From positions 2,170,001 to 2,234,000 of the forward strand of contig NZ_CP012808.1 in NCBI RefSeq assembly GCF_001307195.1: a stretch of 64,000 nucleotides of DNA. The letters are read 5' to 3'. The position numbers and the translations under genes were made by a program. The notes under the pieces are model-generated. The model saw only the letters and a program-made list of their open reading frames with translations. It did not search any database and was not told the DNA's origin. This DNA comes from Acinetobacter equi. GTDB lineage: Bacteria; Pseudomonadota; Gammaproteobacteria; Pseudomonadales; Moraxellaceae. Shown here piece after piece: positions 1 to 8,536 of this stretch (its first letter is position 1; each line of letters begins with the position of its first letter).

Positions 1-46
1 CAAAGCTTAATAAGGCTAAGAATCCAATAATATAAAATGATCTCAT
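1..46 (-). CDS. Second small membrane transporter-like protein, 5' fragment cut by the window edge
   Basis: An ATG at 46 on the minus strand overlaps the TGA stop of the preceding transporter gene as ATGA. It opens a frame reading MRSFYIIGFLALLSF before the window ends. Only 15 residues are visible, all compatible with a first membrane helix. The ATGA overlap matches the two upstream junctions in this operon, so this is probably the last or a later gene of the same coupled unit. Small multidrug resistance-type transporters often work as heterodimers encoded in tandem, so a partner subunit is a reasonable inference. It cannot be confirmed from 46 bases. Confidence 0.5.
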   Translation of the reverse strand, partial: MRSFYIIGFLALLSF

Positions 47-402
47 GTACCAACTCCCACAACCATGACACCTAAAGTAATGAGAACAACGCCAATAAGT
101 CTATTTTTAGAAAGTTTTTCTTTAAAAAATAAGCGACCAGCAATCATAATGACCACAATATTAATACTACCAAGCATTACGCCTTCAGAAAGTGGCACAA
201 AAGATAAGAATGCAAGCCAAACAATAAATTCAAATATATAGCTTAAAATACCTAACCATAGCCAAGGTCTTTTAAGCATAAATTTCCAATGTTTGAAGCC
301 ATCTAAATTTTTATTTTCAGTTGCAGCAGCTTTAAATGCAAGTTGTCCGACTGTATCTACAACAATTGTGATGATCCACACTAGAATAACAATAGGGCTC
401 AT
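43..402 (-). CDS. Small four-helix DMT/SMR-type transporter (EamA-like)
   Basis: The 119-residue protein has four hydrophobic segments at about residues 3-22, 45-66, 70-90 and 100-118. This is the size and layout of the small multidrug resistance / ArnE-ArnF branch of the drug/metabolite transporter superfamily. An early acidic residue (Asp16) lies in helix 1. The second half has the family-like GxxxxxxVVIMIAGxLFFKEKLS pattern that precedes the last helix. The start codon overlaps the stop of the hydrolase gene (ATGA at 399-402), and its own stop overlaps the next start, so it is translationally coupled in an operon with a phosphatase and a hydrolase. Substrate unknown. Export or flipping of the product of the neighbouring enzymes is inference. 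Confidence 0.75.
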   Translation of the reverse strand: MSPIVILVWIITIVVDTVGQLAFKAAATENKNLDGFKHWKFMLKRPWLWLGILSYIFEFIVWLAFLSFVPLSEGVMLGSINIVVIMIAGRLFFKEKLSKNRLIGVVLITLGVMVVGVGT

Positions 403-1229
403 TGATTTGTAACTTGTATTGGTTGAGTATATTCATTTATAAATTGTATTGACTCTTGAATAACTTGCTTTCTGTCATTATCAATTGTGATCATATGATA
501 ACTATTATATAACCAGATTAGTTTTTTATCGCCAGAAACTCTAGTGTATATAAGCTCGCTATTACGACGGTGAGCAATGTCATCATCATAAGCATGTAGG
601 CATAAACATGGTGCAGTAATTTTATTTAAATTTTGTCGCACATTGTAAGAAAGTTTACGTAACTCATTGAGAGAAAACCATGGGTTTCCTGGTAAACCAG
701 CTTCGCTACTATTGCCACTATTCATTGCGTGAATAATACGATGTCTTAATTGTTCATTGTGAATGCCATAGGGTTCAGCTTCATCAAAAGTATGATGTTT
801 GAAATAACTAGTTTTTGAAACGATCGGTAAGGCAATCGGTGCAATGAGTTTAGACCATAACGGAATGCTCCAACCATCATATTTAAATGTTGGAGCATAA
901 CTAATAATACCATTTGTCTGATGTTCAGAAGCATATTTAAGTGCCAAAAGTGCACCCATAGATAATCCTGCAATAAAAAAATAATCGGTTGATGCCTTTA
1001 ATTTTTTTGCAGCATGGCAAACACTTTCATACCAGTCTTCCCACTTTGTTTGAATCAAATCGTCAATATTGCCACAATGTCCTGCTAGTTGAACACCGTA
1101 AACACTGAAGCCAGATTGATTAAAAGTACGAGCAATTCCTCGAACTTCATTTGGGGTACCTGTTAGACCATGAATGAGCAAAATACCAATTCGGTTGCCT
1201 TCTAAATAAAAGGTATTATCTTGAATCAT
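399..1229 (-). CDS. Alpha/beta-fold hydrolase (carboxylesterase / monoacylglycerol lipase-like)
   Basis: I place the start at the ATG at 1229 (MIQDNTFYLEGNRIG), because it overlaps the upstream phosphatase stop as ATGA. A longer frame up to 1325 would overlap that gene by 100 bases. The 276-residue product has the oxyanion motif HGLTGTPNE near residue 22, a nucleophile elbow GLSMG near residue 88, an acid at HAYDDD and a C-terminal catalytic His at SYHMITIDND. These are the features of Est30/YvaK-type carboxylesterases and bacterial monoacylglycerol lipases. No signal peptide is visible, so it is probably cytoplasmic. It sits in a coupled operon with a HAD phosphatase upstream and SMR-type transporters downstream. 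The true substrate (ester, thioester or lipid) cannot be read from sequence. Confidence 0.8.
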   Translation of the reverse strand: MIQDNTFYLEGNRIGILLIHGLTGTPNEVRGIARTFNQSGFSVYGVQLAGHCGNIDDLIQTKWEDWYESVCHAAKKLKASTDYFFIAGLSMGALLALKYASEHQTNGIISYAPTFKYDGWSIPLWSKLIAPIALPIVSKTSYFKHHTFDEAEPYGIHNEQLRHRIIHAMNSGNSSEAGLPGNPWFSLNELRKLSYNVRQNLNKITAPCLCLHAYDDDIAHRRNSELIYTRVSGDKKLIWLYNSYHMITIDNDRKQVIQESIQFINEYTQPIQVTNQ

Positions 1230-1918
1230 GCTTTGACCATATTTAAGTGGATGAGTTTCTGTAATTGTGGAATTGAATCTGAAATTTGATGAATAGGTTT
1301 GAATGGTAGGTTTTGTTCTTCGCAATAATTAATTAATGAAGATTTAGCAAAAATAAATTGCACTTGGTGAGCTAAACAAAAATCTGAACGACCATCACCA
1401 ATTAAAATGATAGTAGGTTTATTGGATTGGTCAGCAATTTTACATTTACATGTTCCATTTTCTTTGATGCAAAATGGACTGGCATTTGGGAATTCAAGCG
1501 ACCATGTTTTTTCAGAACGTTGGATGAGTTTATTCGCAACAATTGTAACGTTATAAATATTGTATTTATTTAATAGATAGTGAATGGCTAAATCTAAACC
1601 ATCGCTGACAATTGTAATAGGAATAGAAAAATCAGAACAAAACGATAATAGTTCTATAAAACTGAGATCAAGTTCCATCTGATCTAAACAATTATAAAAC
1701 TCACTTTTTGACATATCTAAAAGTTCAATCTGATTTTGCATACAATGCTGAGAACCAATAAGACCATTTTCCCATTGATTCTCTATTTCTTCCCAGCCTT
1801 CTTTTGCATAATGATTAAGTAATAAATCCGTAGTATCATTTAAACTTATTGTGCCATCAAAATCACATAAAATATGAATAGAGTGTGATAAAAATATATT
1901 TTGGTCATAATTAAGCAT
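1226..1918 (-). CDS. HAD-IB family phosphatase (MtnX/PHOSPHO1-like)
   Basis: The 230-residue protein carries the HAD motifs in order: DFDGTIS (motif I, nucleophile Asp near residue 19), SDGLD (motif II region, near residue 105) and GDGRSD (motif IV, near residue 174). The residues between motifs I and II resemble the cap of MtnX-like and phosphoserine phosphatase-like enzymes (HAD subclass IB). It contains several Cys residues, including CKCK, which is uncommon for the family. It is the first gene of an ATGA-coupled minus-strand operon (phosphatase, hydrolase, small transporters) and diverges from the MipA-aminotransferase run. The substrate is probably a small phosphomonoester. MtnX itself acts in methionine salvage, but no other salvage gene is present here, so that function is not assigned. 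Confidence 0.78.
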   Translation of the reverse strand: MLNYDQNIFLSHSIHILCDFDGTISLNDTTDLLLNHYAKEGWEEIENQWENGLIGSQHCMQNQIELLDMSKSEFYNCLDQMELDLSFIELLSFCSDFSIPITIVSDGLDLAIHYLLNKYNIYNVTIVANKLIQRSEKTWSLEFPNASPFCIKENGTCKCKIADQSNKPTIILIGDGRSDFCLAHQVQFIFAKSSLINYCEEQNLPFKPIHQISDSIPQLQKLIHLNMVKA

Positions 1919-2212
1919 AAATACTCACGAAAATTTAATATTGAACTTACATAAATGAACGTGTGCATTCTATAAAGAAAATATAATAATAGTGTAAAGT
2001 TATTTTAATTTTTACAAAAATATCACATTGTATAGCTTTGTTAATTTATATATCTTTTTATTAAAATATAAATTTATAATTACAGTAAAATAAGCATCAA
2101 TTTTTTAATATAAGAAATTGTTTGTTTATATTTTTAAATTATTTTTTTTGGTTTATTATTTTTAATAAAATATATGCCATTGAAGTGTTAACTGGATTTA
2201 AATGGATTTTCT
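1919..2212. other. Divergent intergenic region, very AT-rich
   Basis: This 294-base stretch separates the phosphatase operon (minus) from the MipA-like gene (plus), so it must hold the promoters for at least one of them. It is nearly all A and T with many TTTATA and TATAAT-like strings, which makes any specific promoter call unreliable. I see no inverted repeat, tRNA or open frame that deserves a call. Confidence 0.5.
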
Positions 2213-2980
2213 GTGAAAGATATAATAAAAGATAAAATAGTATATTTGAAAATTAATATATTTTCTTTTGTCTTGGTATCATTAATTTATTCAATATCGT
2301 ATGCAAAGGATAATCCAAGTTTATCAGTTGGAGGAATGCTTGATTTAAATATTTCTCCATATCAATTTGTTGAAAAAAAATATAATTTTGGTTTCAAGCC
2401 TGTTGTTTTTTATGATGATGATACATTTTATTCTGAAGGTGATGAGGTTGGTGTTTATTTGTACCAAGATGATCAAAATGAGTTCAGAATTAATGCATAT
2501 TATGATGGATTAGAGTTTGTACCTACTGATGAATATCAAAATTTAAATAAAAGAAAGTGGTCAATTCTAGCAGGTGCAAGCTATATGAGAATTACATCTT
2601 ATGGTGGATTTAAGCTTCAGATCGCAAAGGATATATTATCTAGACATAATGGAATGGTTTTAACAACATCATATTTAGCAGAAATTAAAAGTAATTTATG
2701 GACTTTTTATCCTGAGTTTGGCTTAAAGAGAAATGATCAAAAATATAATGAATACTATTATGGTATTTATGGGGGAGGTGAAAATAATGTTGGAAATTAT
2801 AATCCAGAGTCTTCTGTTAATCCATATATGTCATTAAATGGTATTTATTTTGTTAATAATAAGTGGAATATTATTTTTGGTTTTGAGTTTAATTATTTAA
2901 CAAATCAGTTGTTTGAAAGTCCTATTGTGAATAAAAGGTTGGAGTATGACTTTTCTTTAGGGGCTTTATATAGTTTTTAA
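2213..2980 (+). CDS. MipA/OmpV family outer-membrane protein
   Basis: The 255-residue product starts with a hydrophobic segment ending in a signal-peptidase-like site (ISYA/KDNPS, near residue 31). It continues as alternating beta strands and ends in Phe (LGALYSF), as is typical of outer-membrane barrels. The pattern LSVGGML, FKPVVFYDDDTFYSEGDEVGVYL, the ILAGASYM block and the final FSLGALY strand fit the MipA/OmpV family (MltA-interacting protein, scaffold or porin-like). There is no ATG at a sensible place. GTG at 2213 gives the longest frame, and TTG at about 2246 would give a shorter signal peptide, so the start is uncertain. It lies directly upstream of the aminotransferase run and may share its transcription. 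Confidence 0.72.
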   Translation: MKDIIKDKIVYLKINIFSFVLVSLIYSISYAKDNPSLSVGGMLDLNISPYQFVEKKYNFGFKPVVFYDDDTFYSEGDEVGVYLYQDDQNEFRINAYYDGLEFVPTDEYQNLNKRKWSILAGASYMRITSYGGFKLQIAKDILSRHNGMVLTTSYLAEIKSNLWTFYPEFGLKRNDQKYNEYYYGIYGGGENNVGNYNPESSVNPYMSLNGIYFVNNKWNIIFGFEFNYLTNQLFESPIVNKRLEYDFSLGALYSF

Positions 2981-3093
2981 ACAATATTATATTTAATTTA
3001 ATAAAGTGGGTTATTTATAAGTTTAAATAAATGTTTTTAGATATTTGTTTAAATATATTTGGATAGCTTTAATTTAATTTAGGATGTGATTTT

Positions 3094-4473
3094 ATGTCGA
3101 TTAATGAAAAACAGCTTTTAGAAGATGAGGCTAGATATTGTTCATATGGTGATACAGTTCATTATGTGAATCCACCAAAAATATTTACAAATTGTCAGGG
3201 TAGCTATGTTTATGATGATGCTGGAATAGAATATTTAGATTTACAGATGTGGTATTCCGCTGTCAATTTTGGATATAAAAATCCTCGTTTAGATCAAGCA
3301 TTGATTGAGCAAATTCATACACTCCCTCAAATTGCTAGTCAGTATTTGCACCCAACTAAAATTCAATTAAGTAAAGTCATTGCAGAAGACTTATTGAAAA
3401 AAACAGGTGTAAAAGGACGTATTCATTATAACGTTGGTGGTTCGCAGGCAATTGAAGATTCATTAAAAATTGTTCGTAATTTTTGCAAAGGTAAAAGTCG
3501 GATGTTTGCCTTTGAGGGGGGATATCATGGACGAACATTAGGTGCTTCTTCAATTACCTCTAGTTATCGCTATCGTCGTCGTTATGGTCATTTTGGTGAT
3601 CGTGCACAATTCATTCCTTTTCCATATCCATTTCGTCGTCCTAAAGGTATGACTGCTGAAGAATATGCAGATAAATTAATTGTTGAATTTGCACGTTTAT
3701 TTGAAAATGAGTATCACGGTGTTTGGGATCCTAAAGTACGTGAAAGCGAATTTTCTGCATTTTATATTGAAACCATTCAGGGAACTGGTGGTTATGTTAT
3801 TCCACCGAAAAATTTCTATACTGGATTAAAGAAAGTTCTAGATGATCACGGTATTTTATTAGTTATTGATGAAATTCAGATGGGATTTTACCGTACAGGC
3901 AAATTATGGTCATTTGAACATTTTAATATTACTCCTGATGTTCTTGTGTTCGGAAAAGCATTAACAAATGGTCTTAATCCACTTGCAGGTTTATGGGCTA
4001 AAGAGGAAATGATCAATCCTGAAGTTTTTCCAGTAGGTTCAACACACTCAACATTTGCTTCAAATCCTTTAGGTACGGCTGTGGGCTTAGAAGTTATGAA
4101 CATGTTGGCTGAAAAAGATTATGAAAAGCAAATCATGGAAAGCGGAGCATATTTTCTTGAAGGCTTAAAAGATTTACAAAAGCGTCATCCTGAAATTGGA
4201 GATGTGGATGGTCTCGGTTTGGCTCTTCGTGCAGAGGTCTGTCAGGCGGATGGATTTACACCGAATAAAGAATTATTAGATAAAATGGTCGATATTGGTC
4301 TTTCTGGTACACTGGAATACAAAGGTCAAAAATGTGGTTTAGTATTAGATGTTGGTGGTTATTATAAAAATGTAATTACATTTGCACCTTCATTAGAAAT
4401 TTCACGTGCTGAAATTGATCAAGCAATGGTTCTACTTGATCAGTTGTTTATACGTGCAAAAAAGGAAATTTAG
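3094..4473 (+). CDS. Class III PLP-dependent aminotransferase
   Basis: The 459-residue enzyme shows the fold-type I, class III layout: YNVGGSQAIEDSLK for phosphate binding near residue 113, GGYHGRTLGASS near 143, an IDEIQMGFYRTGKLW block near 258 and the Schiff-base Lys in FGKALTNGLNPL near 290. Length matches omega-amino acid, diaminobutyrate and acetylornithine-type transaminases. A ribosome site AGGA lies about 9 bases before the ATG. The next gene begins 8 bases after its stop and a third follows closely, so aminotransferase, acyltransferase and ureohydrolase-like protein form an operon. The amino donor and acceptor cannot be deduced. The ureohydrolase-like neighbour hints at a polyamine- or guanidino-type substrate, which is inference. 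Confidence 0.85.
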   Translation: MSINEKQLLEDEARYCSYGDTVHYVNPPKIFTNCQGSYVYDDAGIEYLDLQMWYSAVNFGYKNPRLDQALIEQIHTLPQIASQYLHPTKIQLSKVIAEDLLKKTGVKGRIHYNVGGSQAIEDSLKIVRNFCKGKSRMFAFEGGYHGRTLGASSITSSYRYRRRYGHFGDRAQFIPFPYPFRRPKGMTAEEYADKLIVEFARLFENEYHGVWDPKVRESEFSAFYIETIQGTGGYVIPPKNFYTGLKKVLDDHGILLVIDEIQMGFYRTGKLWSFEHFNITPDVLVFGKALTNGLNPLAGLWAKEEMINPEVFPVGSTHSTFASNPLGTAVGLEVMNMLAEKDYEKQIMESGAYFLEGLKDLQKRHPEIGDVDGLGLALRAEVCQADGFTPNKELLDKMVDIGLSGTLEYKGQKCGLVLDVGGYYKNVITFAPSLEISRAEIDQAMVLLDQLFIRAKKEI

Positions 4474-4480
4474 TTTTCTA

Positions 4481-5536
4481 ATGACTAGATTTTTAAATCA
4501 ATTAGAGCCTCAATCTTTGGTGGATGCATTTTTAAAGCATCCACCACAAGATTTTGAATTATATTTAGAAAAAGAAATTCCTGCATTTACAATGCAATTT
4601 AATTTATTAACAACGCTAGATAGTAAATTAAAGAAAAAAATTGAAAACATATATGGTTATAAAAGGTGGAAAAATTTTATCACCTTTCAAACATGTTTTA
4701 TGGGGACGACTGTTACGGAATACAGTCCATTATGTGCACAAAAAGATATAAATGAAGCAATTCGACTCTTTAAAGAAATAGGTAAGGAGCAGTCATTAAC
4801 AATTATTAAAGATTTACCCTTAAACTCACCATTGTTGTCTGATCTAGAAAATAAATATAGTCAGAATTTAATTGAGTATGCAAAAAAACAAGGTTTTTTT
4901 GTGGTTGAGGGGCAAGCATTAGCTTATGTACCTATTAATTTTATAAATAGAGAAGATTATTTATCTAAATTATCAAAAAGTCGAAGAAAAAATTTAAAAC
5001 GAAAACTCAAGTGCTTAGATTATTTACGTATTGAGTGGGTGAAAACTGGCACAACAAAATTTCAAAGTGTTGAATTTTGTAAATACTTATATTCACTATA
5101 TTTTTCTGTTTATCAACAAAGTGAAATTCATTTTGATTTATTAACAATTAATTTCTTTAATGAAATATTGCTAGATGCAGAAAGTGGTGGTTGTGTTGCA
5201 TTATATTGGTTTGGTGAAGAGCTAGTAGGCTATAACATATGCTATGAATATCAAGATAATTTAATTGATAAATATATTGGTTTTAATTATGAGTTGGCTT
5301 TGAAGTTTAATTTATATTTTGTCAGCTGGTTTGTTAATTTAGATTACGCTTTAGAACGAAATTTAAAATACTACATTGCAGGTTGGACAGATCCTGAAGT
5401 AAAGGCTCAATTGGGGGCTAAATTTACATTTACAACACATCTAGTATGGGTTAGACAGCCTATTTTGAGGCAAGTACTAAAGCCGATCAAACATATATTT
5501 GAAGCAGATAAAAAGTGGTTTCAGTTGAATACTTAA
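4481..5536 (+). CDS. GNAT/FemAB-like acyltransferase (Acetyltransf_6 type)
   Basis: I choose the ATG at 4481 (MTRFLNQLEPQSL), 8 bases after the aminotransferase stop. Earlier in-frame starts lie inside that gene. The 351-residue product has the mark of Acetyltransf_6/BioF2-like double-GNAT proteins: a basic SKSRRKNLKRKLKCL segment near residues 162-177 followed by a second alpha/beta half with YWFGEELVGYNICYEY and a closing YYIAGWTDPEVKAQLGAKF. Such proteins transfer acyl or aminoacyl groups to amines. The acceptor here is unknown. Its position between an aminotransferase and a ureohydrolase homologue suggests it N-acylates the amine made by the aminotransferase. This is inferred from context only. 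Confidence 0.7.
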   Translation: MTRFLNQLEPQSLVDAFLKHPPQDFELYLEKEIPAFTMQFNLLTTLDSKLKKKIENIYGYKRWKNFITFQTCFMGTTVTEYSPLCAQKDINEAIRLFKEIGKEQSLTIIKDLPLNSPLLSDLENKYSQNLIEYAKKQGFFVVEGQALAYVPINFINREDYLSKLSKSRRKNLKRKLKCLDYLRIEWVKTGTTKFQSVEFCKYLYSLYFSVYQQSEIHFDLLTINFFNEILLDAESGGCVALYWFGEELVGYNICYEYQDNLIDKYIGFNYELALKFNLYFVSWFVNLDYALERNLKYYIAGWTDPEVKAQLGAKFTFTTHLVWVRQPILRQVLKPIKHIFEADKKWFQLNT

Positions 5537-5556
5537 ATCATGAGGATGTAGTTAAG

Positions 5557-6432
5557 ATGAATGATCGAAACACAGTCGTATTAAATTTTGATAATTCTAC
5601 AATGCCTTTTGATGCTTCACTTGTCATTGATTTAGTTGGATGGCAAGAGCGTATTCGCTTTGGATGTTCGTGGAAAAATTTTAAAGCATTATCACAAGAA
5701 TTGAGTAATAAATTACCAGTATTCCATGAATTAGGTTGTGTGCTTATGGGAAGTGGTGATTATCATCATATTACGCAATTATTGTTGAGCCGAATAAGTG
5801 CCCCTATACATTTAATTGTTTGTGATAACCATCCAGATAATATGCGCTATCCATTTGGTATACATTGTGGTTCTTGGGTGTATTGGGCGAGCAGGTTACC
5901 TCAAATACAGCGTATTGATGTTATTGGTATTTGTTCATCAGATATTAGTTTAAAGCATGCATGGGAAAACCATTGGTCACCACTAATGAATGGAAAACTT
6001 CACTATTGGAGTATTCAGCAAGATGCAACATGGATGAAATGGTTAGGTGCAAAGCATAATTTTCATTATTGTGAATCTGCAGATTCATTGATGCATAGTT
6101 TTATAAATGAATTAAATTCTATTGATATTCCATGTTATTTATCCATAGATAAAGATGTATTATCTGAAACTGAGGTTAAAACAAATTGGGATCAAGGACA
6201 GTTTTTATTTAAACATTTAAAACAGTTAATTCAAACTTCTCATTTAAAGCTAATTGGTGCCGATATTACAGGGGATGTTTCCGCGTATCAGTACCAAAGT
6301 AGGTTTAAACAGTTTTTAAGTGAGTCTGATGGGCAAAATGAGTTAGCGAGTGAACAAATTTACTTATGGCAATTAGATCAGAAAAAAATGAATCATGATC
6401 TTGTTAATTTACTGCAAAAATCATTTATTTAA
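5557..6432 (+). CDS. Ureohydrolase (arginase/agmatinase) family protein
   Basis: The likely start is the ATG at 5557 (MNDRNTVVLNFDNS), with GAGG 11 bases upstream. A GTG at 5515 would overlap the previous gene. The 291-residue product carries ureohydrolase metal-site remnants in order: GSGDYHH near residue 70, CDNHPDNMRY (DxHxD) near 93, SIDKDVLSE (DxD-like) near 198 and a late GADITGDVS. Canonical arginases read DAHxD and SxDxDxxDP. Here the second motif is DKDVLS, so one metal ligand position differs and catalysis or substrate may have diverged. It closes the aminotransferase, acyltransferase, ureohydrolase run. Hydrolysis of a guanidino or amidine intermediate is the family expectation, not proven here. 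Confidence 0.72.
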   Translation: MNDRNTVVLNFDNSTMPFDASLVIDLVGWQERIRFGCSWKNFKALSQELSNKLPVFHELGCVLMGSGDYHHITQLLLSRISAPIHLIVCDNHPDNMRYPFGIHCGSWVYWASRLPQIQRIDVIGICSSDISLKHAWENHWSPLMNGKLHYWSIQQDATWMKWLGAKHNFHYCESADSLMHSFINELNSIDIPCYLSIDKDVLSETEVKTNWDQGQFLFKHLKQLIQTSHLKLIGADITGDVSAYQYQSRFKQFLSESDGQNELASEQIYLWQLDQKKMNHDLVNLLQKSFI

Positions 6433-6704
6433 GTGGATCGTATGTCGCATCAATCTGATGCATTAGGGGGAAATCTATATAGTTAAATTAGAACAAATTT
6501 ATTTAAAAATTTTCAAAAAATTGTAATGCTAGAGTAATAAAAAAAGCAATTGTTTTATCTACATTTTATTGTATATTTTATATAAAAATAACCATAAATT
6601 TCATCTTATTCAAGAAATGCAAGTTAATATAATTATTCATCTTAATGATTAATATTTAAGTCATTTCTGGGTAATCAATGACTTTATATGAAAAGGGTAC
6701 AAAA

Positions 6705-8426
6705 ATGGCGGAGCTAAAAAAAGTATCAGATATTCTTGTTGATGTTTTAGAACAAGCTGGTGTAAAACACTGTTATGGTGTAGTTGGGGATACACTAAAT
6801 TTTGTAACGGAATCCATTTATCAAAGTTCTATTGAATGGGTTCATATGAGACATGAAGAAGCAGGGGCATTTGCAGCAGGTGCAGAAGCTTTTGTTGCAG
6901 ATCGTTTAACTGCATGTGCAGGTTCTTGTGGTCCAGGTAGTTTACATTTTATTAATGGAATATTTGAAGCACATCGAAATAATGCACCTGTCATTTTAAT
7001 TGCGAGTCAATTAGCAAGTGAAAACTTGGGAACAGGATTTCCCCAAGAGGTTGATGTTGTATCTATTTATAAAGAATGTTCTGTATTTTGTCAGCAAGTC
7101 ACAGATCCTAAACAAGCTCGTCGTGTGTTTACGCAAGCTGCACAAGCAGCAATAAATAAAAAAGGTGTTGCAGTTATTGTTCTACCTGTAGATGTGAGTA
7201 AAGCAGTTGTTCCTGATAGTGGCGCAATTAAAGTTTGGCAAGCTAAACCAATATTAAGACCAAATGATGATGAATTAAAACATATTGCAGCACTTATTGA
7301 ACAAGGTAAAAAAATTGGTATTTATGCAGGTATTGGCTGCCAGTATGCACATGATGAGCTGGTACAGTTAGGTGAATTATTGAAGGCACCTATTGCTCAT
7401 ACATCTAGAGCAAAAGATTTTGTTGAATATCAAAATCCCTATAATGTTGGGATGACAGGTATGTTTGGAAATAAAGGTGCTTTTGAAATGATTAAGCACT
7501 GTGACACATTGTTATTGCTAGGATGTGGTTTCGCATGGTCACAGTTTTATCCTGAGCAAGCTAAAATTATTCAAATTGATCATGATGCAACACAATTAGG
7601 TTTGCGTCATCCAATTGAATATGGTGCAGTTGGAGAAATTAAAGAAACAATTAAAGCACTATTACCGTTACTTAAACCAAGAACTGATCGTGAATTTTTA
7701 GAACATCATGTTCGATTATATTGTCACTCTATTCGAAAATTAGACGAACGTGCGGATATTGAAAATACTGGGCCAATTCATCCACAGTATTTGATTGAAT
7801 TAATTGATAATTATGCAAAAAATGATGCTATATTTACAGCTGATGTCGGTTCGGCAATGGTTTGGATGAGTCGTCATATTCATGTAAATGGTGAGCGTAG
7901 AACATTAACAAGCTTAAAACATGGAACCATGGCAAATGCAATGCCGCAAGCTTTAGGCTTACAAAAAGCTTTTCCTGAAAGACAAGTGGTTTCTATTTCA
8001 GGCGATGGTGGTCTTACCATGCTTTTAGGTGATTTATTAACGGCTTATCAAGAGAAATTGCCAGTTAAAATATTTGTTCTAAATAATGGCGCACTAGATT
8101 TTGTTGAGTTAGAACAAAAAGGGGAAGGTCTAATTAACCGTTATACAGATTTACATAATGGTGATTTAGCAATGATTGCAAAAGGTATGGGGTTTTATGC
8201 AGAAACAATTGAGCATGGAAAAGATCTAGATGCCGCTGTAAAAGCATGTTTAGCACACGATGGTCCTGCTTTATTAAGTGTAAAAACAAGCCCTAATGAG
8301 TTAATTGTTCCACCAATAATTGAAAGGGAAAATGTGACAAGTATGGCTCTGTATAGTGCAAAAGCAATCCTAGAAGGTCGTTATTCGGATGTTATACACT
8401 TGGTTAAAGATAATATTAAGTCATAA
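6705..8426 (+). CDS. poxB: Pyruvate dehydrogenase (quinone) / pyruvate oxidase
   Basis: This thiamine-diphosphate enzyme decarboxylates pyruvate to acetate and CO2 and passes electrons to ubiquinone at the membrane. I use the ATG at 6705 (MAELKKVSDILVDVLEQAG), because AAGGG lies 7 bases before it; an ATG at 6678 lacks a ribosome site. The 573-residue length matches E. coli PoxB. Recognisable parts are GVVGDTLNFV, the catalytic Glu in RHEEAGAFAAGAEA, CAGSCGPGSLHFINGIFEAHRN, a central FAD-binding domain and the ThDP/Mg motif SGDGGLTMLLGDLLTAYQEKLPVKIFVLNN. The C-terminal 20 residues are the region where PoxB binds lipid. It is separated from the upstream operon by about 270 bases and is probably a single-gene unit ending at the hairpin at 8491. 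Confidence 0.9.
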   Translation: MAELKKVSDILVDVLEQAGVKHCYGVVGDTLNFVTESIYQSSIEWVHMRHEEAGAFAAGAEAFVADRLTACAGSCGPGSLHFINGIFEAHRNNAPVILIASQLASENLGTGFPQEVDVVSIYKECSVFCQQVTDPKQARRVFTQAAQAAINKKGVAVIVLPVDVSKAVVPDSGAIKVWQAKPILRPNDDELKHIAALIEQGKKIGIYAGIGCQYAHDELVQLGELLKAPIAHTSRAKDFVEYQNPYNVGMTGMFGNKGAFEMIKHCDTLLLLGCGFAWSQFYPEQAKIIQIDHDATQLGLRHPIEYGAVGEIKETIKALLPLLKPRTDREFLEHHVRLYCHSIRKLDERADIENTGPIHPQYLIELIDNYAKNDAIFTADVGSAMVWMSRHIHVNGERRTLTSLKHGTMANAMPQALGLQKAFPERQVVSISGDGGLTMLLGDLLTAYQEKLPVKIFVLNNGALDFVELEQKGEGLINRYTDLHNGDLAMIAKGMGFYAETIEHGKDLDAAVKACLAHDGPALLSVKTSPNELIVPPIIERENVTSMALYSAKAILEGRYSDVIHLVKDNIKS

Positions 8427-8490
8427 TTTTGATGAGTGAGTTTGAAACATTAGAATTATTTATTATTAACACATTTTTTTAATATCAAAA

Positions 8491-8515
8491 CAAAGGCAAA
8501 CAGAGTTTGCCTTTG
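8491..8515. terminator. Bidirectional terminator between poxB and the adhesin gene
   Basis: A perfect 11-base inverted repeat CAAAGGCAAAC / GTTTGCCTTTG encloses a 3-base loop, AT-rich on both sides. It lies between two convergent genes, poxB ending at 8426 and the autotransporter ending at 8537. Confidence 0.75.
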
Positions 8516-8536
8516 TTAAATTAGCGATACTTTACA

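Noticed and set aside
2213..2245. Possible frameshift at the MipA gene start because no ATG is present
   Set aside because: A GTG start with a signal-like segment explains the frame; no second frame with a better signal peptide was found nearby.
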